DNA from: Cognatundibacterium luofuense
GTDB taxonomy: Bacteria > Pseudomonadota > Gammaproteobacteria > Burkholderiales > Burkholderiaceae_D
Assembly: GCF_018139685.1 (NCBI RefSeq)
Contig: NZ_JAGSPN010000003.1
Coordinates: 186,001-250,000, forward strand
DNA: 64,000 nucleotides
Reading direction: 5' to 3'
The notes under the pieces were generated by a model. That model had not been told where the DNA came from and did not search any database. It saw only the letters and a list, made by a program, of their open reading frames with translations. Positions 36,295 to 43,722 of this stretch are shown piece after piece (position 1 is the stretch's first letter; every line of letters starts with the position of its first letter). A program made the position numbers and the translations under genes.

Positions 36295-36942
36295 TCAGCC
36301 TATCAGATCTGCCGCATCCAGAATCCGCTGCGCCAGTTCGCCTATGCGCAGGTTTTTTTCCATCGCTTGTTTGCGCAGGCGCTGGTACGCTTCCTCTTCC
36401 GAAAAGGAAAAGCGCTGCATTAAGAATCCCTTGGCTTTTTCGATGTATTTACGTTCCGCCAGTCTGCTGCGGGTATCAGCAAGTTCCTGACGGACTTGCT
36501 GATCTACCTGAAATCTGGCCATCGCTACTTCCAGCACCGGTTTAATGCGTTCGCTCTGCAAGCCTGCCACCACATAAGCAGAGACACCGGCTTCCATCGC
36601 TTTGCGCATATGGCTGGGCTCGTCATCGTCAGTAAACAGGACGATAGGCCGTGGTGCCTGCTGCGACATAATCACCAGATGCTCCAGCACATCACGTGCA
36701 TCGGACTCTGCATCAATAATGATCATGTCCGGTTCCAGCTGGCGGATACGGTCGATCAGGAACATATCACCCGGCAAAGAAGCAATGATGTCGTAACCCG
36801 CCTGCAGCAGGCCGATGCGCAAGGTGGCGGAGCGGTTTTTCTGTGCTGCATCGGTTTCAGGATCTTCCGGCGGCAGCACACCGGCCGTGTTTACCACCAC
36901 GATCCGTAATGATTCGGCATGCATTGCCACAGACTTTGCCAT
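36295..36942 (-). CDS. nasT: ANTAR-domain nitrate-responsive antiterminator NasT
   Basis: 215 residues from ATG 36942. The N-terminal receiver-like domain is present (phospho-acceptor position in PDMIIIDAES), but the first strands are interrupted by an insert-like segment (PPEDPETDAAQKNRSATL). The C-terminal ANTAR RNA-binding domain follows (YIEKAKGFLMQRFSFSEEEA, then AYQRLRKQAMEKNLRIGELA). NasT-type proteins bind double-hairpin leader RNAs and prevent termination. The target is plausibly the adjacent nrtA leader. In other bacteria NasS, an NrtA-like protein, holds NasT inactive without nitrate. No nasS is next to it here. Confidence 0.92.
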   Translation of the reverse strand: MAKSVAMHAESLRIVVVNTAGVLPPEDPETDAAQKNRSATLRIGLLQAGYDIIASLPGDMFLIDRIRQLEPDMIIIDAESDARDVLEHLVIMSQQAPRPIVLFTDDDEPSHMRKAMEAGVSAYVVAGLQSERIKPVLEVAMARFQVDQQVRQELADTRSRLAERKYIEKAKGFLMQRFSFSEEEAYQRLRKQAMEKNLRIGELAQRILDAADLIG

Positions 36943-37158
36943 TTGCAATCCAGTGTAGGTCGATACTTGAATGGCAGATGCAAGAAGCAGACCAGTTTGC
37001 TTTCGTACATACCTACGCTATCTGACGACGGGAGGGGGAATGTTGTTGCAGACGAAATTTTCGGAAAAAAGTGTGCGCCATCGGGAGTGAATGGTACAGT
37101 CTGTTTTTTTTGTGATGAAAATTGCATGTCTGTTGTATACCGGCAAGCTGAAAACCTG

Positions 37159-37485
37159 ATGCGCGCACTGTTTATCTGTACTCACAACAAACTCCGCAGC
37201 CCGACTGCAGAACACATTTTTGCCAGCTGGCCCGGTGTGGAAACGGATTCCGCCGGTATCGGCGCGGATGCCGAAGTCCCGCTGGCGCCGGAGCAAATTG
37301 CGTGGGCAACAGTCATTTTTGTGATGGAAAATGTTCATAAGCGCAAACTGTCACAAAAGTTTCAACGCTATCTGAATGGCAAGCGCGTCATTTGCCTCGG
37401 CATCCCGGATGATTACGACTATATGCAGCCAGAGTTAGTGGCTCTGCTGCAAAAGAAAGTCGCTCCGTTTTTACCTTCAAACTGA
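37159..37485 (+). CDS. Low-molecular-weight protein-tyrosine-phosphatase-like protein
   Basis: 108 residues from ATG 37159. Longer starts read into the nasT upstream region and have no better ribosome site. The N-terminal phosphatase loop is ICTHNKLRS (Cys7-x5-Arg13), and there is a short C-terminal region (CLGIPDDYDYMQPELVALL) with the DDY acid pair in place. It is shorter than typical ~150-residue LMW-PTPases and of the compact branch annotated as protein tyrosine phosphatase. The substrate is unknown. It is divergent from nasT. Confidence 0.78.
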   Translation: MRALFICTHNKLRSPTAEHIFASWPGVETDSAGIGADAEVPLAPEQIAWATVIFVMENVHKRKLSQKFQRYLNGKRVICLGIPDDYDYMQPELVALLQKKVAPFLPSN

Positions 37486-37498
37486 ATAAAAAAAGAAG

Positions 37499-38326
37499 AT
37501 GATGAAATTCAGGAAATTAACATCAGCACTGGTACTGGCGACAGTAGTTCTGAGTGCCTGTGGCAAAAAGGAAGAAGCTGCTGACTTGAATGCGGCATCG
37601 GTTGCTGCTGCAGAAATTTCTCTCAGCAAGCCTGCTTCTGCAAATAAAACGCTGGCCTATGAGCACGAACTGAACCTGAATGTCAGTGAAGAAGCATTGC
37701 CAAAAGTCTTTAACAGTGTGAAAGCAGTCTGTCTGGCGGAGCCTGATAACGGATGTACAGAGTTGGGTTCCAGCATCCGTACCGGTGATTTTCCGTCCGC
37801 GACTGTGAAACTGAGAGCGAAGCCTGAGAGCGTGCAAAAGATCGTGAAAGGCTTGTCGCAGCAAGCAGTCATTGTTTCTCAGAACAGTCACGCAGAGGAT
37901 TTATCGCGTCCTTTGGCTGACAACGCAAAAAAAATACAGATGTTGCGCGATTACCGGAATCAGTTAGAGGAACTGCGCAAGCAAACCGGTAAAGACGTTG
38001 AGACGCTGATGAAAGTCAGTAAGGAACTGGCTGAAGTACAAAATGATATCGAAACACTGGAAGGCAGCCAGTCCGGTATGGTGCAGCGCGTACAGACAGA
38101 GTTGCTGACGATTTCCATGTCGGTGGAAGGCGCCGGACATCAGCAATCCAGTGTTAAGCAAGCTTTGCATGCATTCGGTTCAAATTTTTCCAGCGCACTG
38201 GCTGCCACGATTACCGCAATTGCCTATATGCTGCCGTGGGTTGGATTACTGGCTGTTGTCTGGTTGATGATCAGTCAATGGCGTCAGCGCAGAAAGCGTC
38301 AGCAAAACAAAGATCAAAATTCATAA
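37499..38326 (+). CDS. DUF4349-family lipoprotein
   Basis: 275 residues with a lipobox VLSAC (Cys near residue 21). A periplasmic domain with a central coiled coil (QMLRDYRNQLEELRKQTGKD, VSKELAEVQNDIETLEGSQS) follows, then one C-terminal membrane segment (about 232-258) and a basic tail. This is the DUF4349 arrangement. The function is unknown. Its stop overlaps the next ATG (TAATG). Confidence 0.82.
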   Translation: MMKFRKLTSALVLATVVLSACGKKEEAADLNAASVAAAEISLSKPASANKTLAYEHELNLNVSEEALPKVFNSVKAVCLAEPDNGCTELGSSIRTGDFPSATVKLRAKPESVQKIVKGLSQQAVIVSQNSHAEDLSRPLADNAKKIQMLRDYRNQLEELRKQTGKDVETLMKVSKELAEVQNDIETLEGSQSGMVQRVQTELLTISMSVEGAGHQQSSVKQALHAFGSNFSSALAATITAIAYMLPWVGLLAVVWLMISQWRQRRKRQQNKDQNS

Positions 38327-38949
38327 TGAAAAATATTCCGGTTCCTGCCGCTTTTTTACAAGCTTGCGACATCATCGATGCTGACCATCCGGCGGTGCTT
38401 GCCAAAGCACAGCAGCTGGCGCTGGGTGCAGATGGCGTAATGGAGACAGCGCAGCGCTGCTTTGAATTTGTGCGTGACCATATACAGCACAGTTCTGATT
38501 TCAAACGTAATCCTGTCACGCTGCGTGCTTCGGATGTGCTGGCACATGGTACGGGCTACTGTTATGCCAAGAGCCATTTGCTGGCGGCTTTGCTGCGTGC
38601 CAACGGCATTCCTGCCGGCTTATGTTATCAGCGACTGACGGTGGGTGATCACGGGGAACCGTATTGCCTGCATGGCCTGAATGCTTTGTATTTGCCGGAT
38701 GCTGGCTGGTATCGCGTGGATGCACGGGGTAACAAGCCCGGCGTGAATGCTCAGTTTTGTCCGCCGCAAGAGCAACTGGCATTTGTAATTCGTCCGCCGC
38801 AGGAACTGGATTTTCCCGGCGTGTATGCCAGACCCGTTGCGGTGATTTGCGATGCATTACGCACCCATGCGACTTACGATGCGGTGCTGGCAAATCTGCC
38901 GGATGCCGCAGTATTGCCGCAATCAGCCGACTGGTTGCCCTTGCGCTGA
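38326..38949 (+). CDS. Transglutaminase-like cysteine protease-fold protein
   Basis: 207 residues from the ATG that shares a base with the DUF4349 stop. The transglutaminase-like core has its triad visible: Cys79 (GTGYCYAKSHLL), His116 (CLHGLNALYL) and Asp132 (RVDARGN). It has no signal peptide. Proteins of this branch are thought to be peptidases or amidases; no substrate is known. Confidence 0.85.
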   Translation: MKNIPVPAAFLQACDIIDADHPAVLAKAQQLALGADGVMETAQRCFEFVRDHIQHSSDFKRNPVTLRASDVLAHGTGYCYAKSHLLAALLRANGIPAGLCYQRLTVGDHGEPYCLHGLNALYLPDAGWYRVDARGNKPGVNAQFCPPQEQLAFVIRPPQELDFPGVYARPVAVICDALRTHATYDAVLANLPDAAVLPQSADWLPLR

Positions 38950-39039
38950 TAAAAACTGTTCAGCGGCTACTGCACGGATGGCAATCCGACTGCTTCAGGG
39001 CTTACAATAAAAACTGGTTGTTGAAGCAGGAGATGCAGT

Positions 39040-39720
39040 GTGATCAATCGTTTGCCTAAATGGGTAGAAATCGGCGGTTTTTTTCTGGCGCTGAATGCCG
39101 GTGTCATTAATGCGATCGCTTTACTGGGATTTAAACATCAGGCGGTATCGCACCTGACCGGTACGTCCACCTTCCTGTCGCTGGAACTGGCTAATCTTCA
39201 ATGGAATGATGCATTGCATCTGAGTTTCGTGATGCTGAGCTTCGTCGCCGGTGCTGCGCTCAGCGGTGTGATGATAGGCAATACCGCATTACAACTGGGG
39301 CGTAATTACAGCGTAGCATTACTGTTTTGTGTCCTGATGCTGCTCGCTGCCTGGTATTTTCTGAATCACAATTCCCCTTATGGTCACTATTTTGCTTCCG
39401 CTGCCTGCGGCTTGCAGAATGCGATGACCAGTACCTACAGCGGTGCTGTGGTACGTACGACGCATGTATCCGGTATTTTCACCGATCTCGGTGTTTCGCT
39501 CGGTTTATGGTTGCGTGGTCAGGTGCCGGATCGCCGTAAAGTCATTTTGTACATCACCCTGATCACCGGCTTTCTGGTGGGCGGGATTGCCGGGGCGCGT
39601 GGCTTTATGGCGTTTCGCTTCGATGCGATGCTGTTACCGGTTTGGATTACTTCTTCGATAGGTCTGGCGTACTGGTTGCTGGTACACCGTGTCAGAACCG
39701 GGCCCGACGGCACCACATAA
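39040..39720 (+). CDS. YoaK/DUF1275-family membrane protein
   Basis: 226 residues starting with GTG at 39040, eight bases after AGGAG. About six membrane segments. The DUF1275 signature is ALNAGVINAIALLGF...VSHLTGTSTFLSLELA, then ACGLQNAMTSTYSGAVVRTTHVSGIFTDLG. The family is found beside many unrelated genes and has no defined function. It closes the + strand series that begins at 37159. Confidence 0.85.
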   Translation: MINRLPKWVEIGGFFLALNAGVINAIALLGFKHQAVSHLTGTSTFLSLELANLQWNDALHLSFVMLSFVAGAALSGVMIGNTALQLGRNYSVALLFCVLMLLAAWYFLNHNSPYGHYFASAACGLQNAMTSTYSGAVVRTTHVSGIFTDLGVSLGLWLRGQVPDRRKVILYITLITGFLVGGIAGARGFMAFRFDAMLLPVWITSSIGLAYWLLVHRVRTGPDGTT

Positions 39721-39808
39721 TGTGCAGAAATCGTCTTTTGTGATTTACGGAGACCCGGACTTTCTGCCGACGACCGCCAGATCGCCATGCTGAAATCCGC
39801 ATTTGGGG
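39721..39808 (+). repeat. Dispersed intergenic repeat, copy 5
   Basis: It begins just after the DUF1275 stop. The first module is GTGCAGAAATCGTCTTTT, the core GACTTTCTGCCGAC is at 39758-39771, and the second module is ATGCTGAAATCCGCATTT. It lies between convergent genes. Confidence 0.85.
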
Positions 39809-39960
39809 TGTTTGGGAGGTGTTTTTGATGTTTTCAGCGGCCGCGGGAGGCACTCTGTCCTTCCCGCCAGCCACTGCACGAAACCGGCGGTGGCGCCCGC
39901 GGTTCCGTGCTGCTTCGGTTTCTGCTTCTGATACCGGCTTTTGCTGAGTCTGGTTTTGGC

Positions 39961-40785
39961 TCAGTCTTTGTACTGAGGTCCGGTCAGAATGAAGCCGCCA
40001 CCCTGATACATCGTGGTGACATCATCTGCTGCCGGATAATTTCCGCTGTCCGGGAATAAATGCACGAAGGGTTCTGAACTGTCTTTCGGGCGGAAGCCCA
40101 GATGCGCCGCTTCGCGGTTATCCCACCATTTTTCACGGTTGTCCGATGCGCCGAAGACGATGGTGTGGCCGACACGCGGTGTCATCGCTGCGCAACGCAG
40201 TAATTCAAATAAATCGTCGTAGCTCAGATAGGTCGTCAGCATGCGGCGGTTTGCCGGTGCAGGGAAGGCAGAGCCGATACGGACACACACGGTTTCGAGG
40301 CCGGTACGGTCGTAGTAGTAACGCGACAGGCTTTCACCGAAACACTTGCTGACACCGTACATACCATCCGGGCGCGGCGGCATGCTGGCGGTCAGCTGAT
40401 CGGTGGTTTTGTAATAGCCGATCGTATGGTTGGAGCTCGCAAAAATCACGCGCTTTACGCCATGTTTATGTGCTGCTTCGTAAATGTTGTAAGTGCCCTG
40501 AATGTTGGCGCGCAAGATGTCTTCGAAGCTGGCTTCGACCGAAATGCCGCCGAAATGCAGAATCAGTTCAACATCTTTCACCATTGCCAGTACGGCTGCT
40601 TTGTCAGCCAGATCGCATTGCACGACTTCTTCACCGGCCTGCGCAGGGCCCAGATCAGAAAGGTCGCTGACGACCAGTGTGTCAGTCCATGCTTTCAGGC
40701 GTTCGCGCAGGATTTTGCCGAGGCCGCCGGCAGCACCGGTCAGTAATATACGGCGAAACGGTTTAGCAGCTGTTTGCGTAGTCAT
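39961..40785 (-). CDS. udh: Uronate dehydrogenase Udh
   Basis: A 274-residue NAD-dependent SDR-type enzyme that oxidises D-galacturonate or D-glucuronate to the aldarolactone. The cofactor motif is TGAAGGLG (about residues 16-23). FASSNHTIGYY carries the active-site Ser. Tyr143 and Lys147 lie in YGVSKCFGE, followed by VRIGSAFPAP, all typical of Agrobacterium/Pseudomonas Udh. AAGGA precedes the ATG. It lies 69 bases after garD on the same strand. Confidence 0.93.
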   Translation of the reverse strand: MTTQTAAKPFRRILLTGAAGGLGKILRERLKAWTDTLVVSDLSDLGPAQAGEEVVQCDLADKAAVLAMVKDVELILHFGGISVEASFEDILRANIQGTYNIYEAAHKHGVKRVIFASSNHTIGYYKTTDQLTASMPPRPDGMYGVSKCFGESLSRYYYDRTGLETVCVRIGSAFPAPANRRMLTTYLSYDDLFELLRCAAMTPRVGHTIVFGASDNREKWWDNREAAHLGFRPKDSSEPFVHLFPDSGNYPAADDVTTMYQGGGFILTGPQYKD

Positions 40786-40854
40786 GTTATTCCTTGTCTC
40801 TTGATCAGTTTTGTAAAAGCAGGCGCTGCAGCGCCGGAAAATGCGTGGGTAATC

Positions 40855-42408
40855 TCAGGTGATAGGCGCAGGGTTAAACAGCACCAGAGCATTCTGCAGT
40901 TTCCAGTGTTCTGCCCAGGTTTTTTTGCCGCTCGCCACTTCCAGCATCAGATGGAATAATTCCCAGCCCAGTTCTTCGATGCTGGCTTCGCCTGTTGCGA
41001 TTTTGCCCGCATTCACATCCATCAGATCATGCCAGCGACGTGCCAGATCTTCGCGGGTAGCGACTTTAATCACTGGTACCGGTGCCAGACCATACGGTGT
41101 ACCGCGTCCGGTAGTGAAAATATGCAGGTTCATACCGGCGGCAACCTGAAGCGTGCCACAGATAAAGTCACTGGCTGGTGTTGCCGCATAAATCAGGCCG
41201 CGCTGTTGCAGCTTTTCGCCGGGAGACAATACACCGGAAATCGGCGAGGAGCCGGATTTCACAATCGAACCCATGGCTTTCTCAACGATATTCGACAGAC
41301 CGCCTTTTTTATTGCCCGGCGTGGTATTCGCACTGCGGTCAGCGCCACCGCGTTTCAGATAATCGTCATACCATTGCATTTCGCGGATCATCGCATCCGC
41401 TACTTCCGGCGTTACCGCACGCGAAGTCAGCTGATCGATACCATCCCGTACTTCAGTGACTTCAGAAAACATGACGCTGGCTCCGGCGCGTACCAACAAG
41501 TCCGTGGCGAAACCCACCGCCGGATTGGCAGTGACGCCGGAAAACGCATCGCTGCCGCCGCACTGTACGCCGACAACCAGTTCCGACGCAGGGCAGACTT
41601 CGCGCTGACGACTGTTCAGCCGCTCCAGATGGGCTTTCGCCTGCGTCATGATTGATGCAATCATCGATTCAAATCCGGTATGCGCCGCATCCTGCAGGCA
41701 CACCACCGGCACTTCTTCCTGTGTACGCAGGGGAATGCTGCCGGCCGGGAACAGGCGTGCCGGTTGCAGTTTTTCGCAACCCAGGCTGACAACCATCACT
41801 TCGCCGCCAAAATTCGGATTTTTTGCCAGATTACGAATCGTGCGGATAGGAATATCCGCGCCCGGCGCGTCAATCGCAACACCGCAACCATAGGTGTGCT
41901 CCAGTCCGATGACATCATCGACATTCGGATAGGACGGCAGTAATTCCGATTTGATGCGTTGTACCGCAAATTCCACGACACCGGAAACACATTGCACTGT
42001 CGTGGTAATCGCCAGAATGTTACGTGTTCCGACCGAACCATCCGGATTGCGGAAGCCAAGAAAGGTATAACCATCCAGTGGTGGTAAGGCTTGCGGTACG
42101 CGGCTGGACTTCGGTAAATCATCAAGTGTGCGTGCATCCGGCATGCGGATTAAGCCTTCATGTAACCATTGACCGCGCTGCACAGCTTCCATTGCATAGC
42201 CAATCACCACGTTATAGCGGCGTATGACATCGCCAGCCTGCATATCGCTAAGGGCAATCTTGTGTCCTTGCGGTACTTGTCCGGTCAGTGTCAGCCCGCA
42301 GGGAAACACCGTGCCGGCGGGCAGGCCACCATCGTTTGCCACAATCGCGACATTATCGTTATCGTGCATTTTGATATACAGGGGAACTGGTCCGGTTGCC
42401 TGTGACAT
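40855..42408 (-). CDS. garD: Galactarate dehydratase GarD
   Basis: 517 residues from ATG 42408, with GAGAGGA upstream; the frame extends further without support. It dehydrates galactarate to 5-dehydro-4-deoxy-glucarate. The N-terminal SAF-like domain ([20 protein letters not shown]) and the large UxaA/GarD domain (GYRN-like [55 protein letters not shown]) match the E. coli GarD pattern, not altronate dehydratase UxaA. It is first in the garD-udh unit and divergent from the GntR regulator. Confidence 0.93.
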   Translation of the reverse strand: MSQATGPVPLYIKMHDNDNVAIVANDGGLPAGTVFPCGLTLTGQVPQGHKIALSDMQAGDVIRRYNVVIGYAMEAVQRGQWLHEGLIRMPDARTLDDLPKSSRVPQALPPLDGYTFLGFRNPDGSVGTRNILAITTTVQCVSGVVEFAVQRIKSELLPSYPNVDDVIGLEHTYGCGVAIDAPGADIPIRTIRNLAKNPNFGGEVMVVSLGCEKLQPARLFPAGSIPLRTQEEVPVVCLQDAAHTGFESMIASIMTQAKAHLERLNSRQREVCPASELVVGVQCGGSDAFSGVTANPAVGFATDLLVRAGASVMFSEVTEVRDGIDQLTSRAVTPEVADAMIREMQWYDDYLKRGGADRSANTTPGNKKGGLSNIVEKAMGSIVKSGSSPISGVLSPGEKLQQRGLIYAATPASDFICGTLQVAAGMNLHIFTTGRGTPYGLAPVPVIKVATREDLARRWHDLMDVNAGKIATGEASIEELGWELFHLMLEVASGKKTWAEHWKLQNALVLFNPAPIT

Positions 42409-42780
42409 GAAAAATCCTCTCTGAGTTGGCGCTGGCTGTACTGATTTCGCCGGATTACAACAGAAGACGCAGAGTTTTTGGTCTGTCCGCATGTAAATTG
42501 GACTGACCAGTAAATCATGAAAACACAATGTGGTTAAGCAGTTTTTTGTACCGGAATATCGACGGATTATTCAAATTAACGCTTAAAATTCAATGATTTA
42601 CCAACAAATTCTAGGTCGGTTTGCAGTGTCTGGGTATAATCAGAAATTACAGATTGTGTGGCGAGTATGCCACTTCGAAAAAATTTTGGCTAGTCCAGAT
42701 TGATGTTTTGGTCAGACCACTTTAGAATGGCCTGACCGAATAAAAACTGACTGGCCTTTCGTTTGAACAGGATCGTCAAG
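42409..42780. promoter_or_regulatory. garD/gntR divergent control region with TGG-N5-CCA palindromes
   Basis: The best site, TGGTCAGACCA (42709-42719), is a perfect palindrome and fits the FadR/GntR consensus TNGTNNNACNA. Related sites are TGGACTGACCA (42499-42509), TGGCTAGTCCA (42687-42697) and the half-matched TGGCCTGACCG (42728-42738). The site nearest garD is about 90 bases before its ATG. The other three sit 40-95 bases before the regulator's ATG. They are likely operators for the adjacent GntR protein. Confidence 0.6.
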
Positions 42781-43485
42781 ATGAATAAGAAAAATCAGGT
42801 GGGACAAGCTGACGCAGCAATCCATGAGCCGCGTCTGTACAGAGTTGTTGCAGACAAAATTCAGGCGCTGATTGCGTCGGAAGTGATTCAACCGGGGGAG
42901 AGACTTCCTTCCGAGCGCGATCTCGCAACCAAACTGAATGTGTCCCGCGCTTCATTACGTGAAGCCCTGATTGCACTTGAACTTGGCGGCGTTGTTGAAG
43001 TACGGGGTGGTTCGGGTGTGTATGTCAGTCAGCAACCCGAGCCGGATACTGCATTACCGGAATCCGGCCCGGGGCCTTTTGAAGTCTTATCAGCACGCCG
43101 GCTGATTGAAGCGGAAATCGCAGCGATTGCTGCCCGCGTGGCAACCGATTCGGCGATTGATGAGATTCTGAAGGCAGTACTTGAGATGGAGAAGCATCAT
43201 GCGAATTACGCCAGTAATGAAAGCGCAGACCGGAATTTTCATCTGTCCATTGCAAAAGCTACCGGAAACAGTGCTTATGTGGGCGTGGTGGGATATCTGT
43301 GGGATCAGCGCGGTCGTTTATGGCATAAATTAAAGGAGCATTTTCAGACCGAAGAATTACGTCAGCAGACACTGACAGATCACAGAAATATTCTGGAAGC
43401 TATTGCATCCCATGATCCGGCGGCAGCGCGAAAAGCGATGCGTGCCCATCTGGAGCGGGTAACCAGAACCTTCTCGCGCGGATAA
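42781..43485 (+). CDS. GntR/FadR-family regulator of the uronate genes
   Basis: 234 residues from ATG 42781 (AGGA nine bases upstream). N-terminal winged helix-turn-helix (PGERLPSERDLATKLNVSRA, then SLREALIALELGGVVEVRGG). C-terminal FCD domain (about 90-230) with the metal-coordinating acidic and His residues (DRNFHLSIAKATGNSAYV, LTDHRNILEAI, AMRAHLERV). FCD regulators typically bind sugar acids. Divergence from garD and the pectin genes that follow suggest it responds to an uronate or aldarate. Which intermediate is unknown. Confidence 0.9.
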   Translation: MNKKNQVGQADAAIHEPRLYRVVADKIQALIASEVIQPGERLPSERDLATKLNVSRASLREALIALELGGVVEVRGGSGVYVSQQPEPDTALPESGPGPFEVLSARRLIEAEIAAIAARVATDSAIDEILKAVLEMEKHHANYASNESADRNFHLSIAKATGNSAYVGVVGYLWDQRGRLWHKLKEHFQTEELRQQTLTDHRNILEAIASHDPAAARKAMRAHLERVTRTFSRG

Positions 43486-43587
43486 GGATTCAGCAGAAAT
43501 CCACCGCCCGGAGACAAATCAATAAGGCAAAGACACATTTGCCAGCGTAAGAAAAAACTAAAGAATCAGACCTTTTTTCGACCGGCT

Positions 43588-43686
43588 GAGACCCCGGTGG
43601 GGCTTCGTGCGCCCATCTTCGTCGCAGTGGCAAGGAGTACGCGAGGTGCTCCGGATTCGTTACCAGATGTCGAAGACACGGTAACG
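43588..43686 (+). promoter_or_regulatory. Structured leader of the TonB-receptor gene
   Basis: Three successive hairpins lie in the 237-base gap before the receptor: CCCC-GGT-GGGG (43592-43602), GAGTAC-GCGAG-GTGCTC (43635-43651) and CGTTACC...GGTAACG with an inner GTC-GAA-GAC (43658-43686). No known riboswitch is matched, and chance pairing cannot be excluded. Confidence 0.3.
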
Positions 43687-43722
43687 TCGTTGATGAAAAC
43701 AGGAGTTTGAGGAGACATCGCA

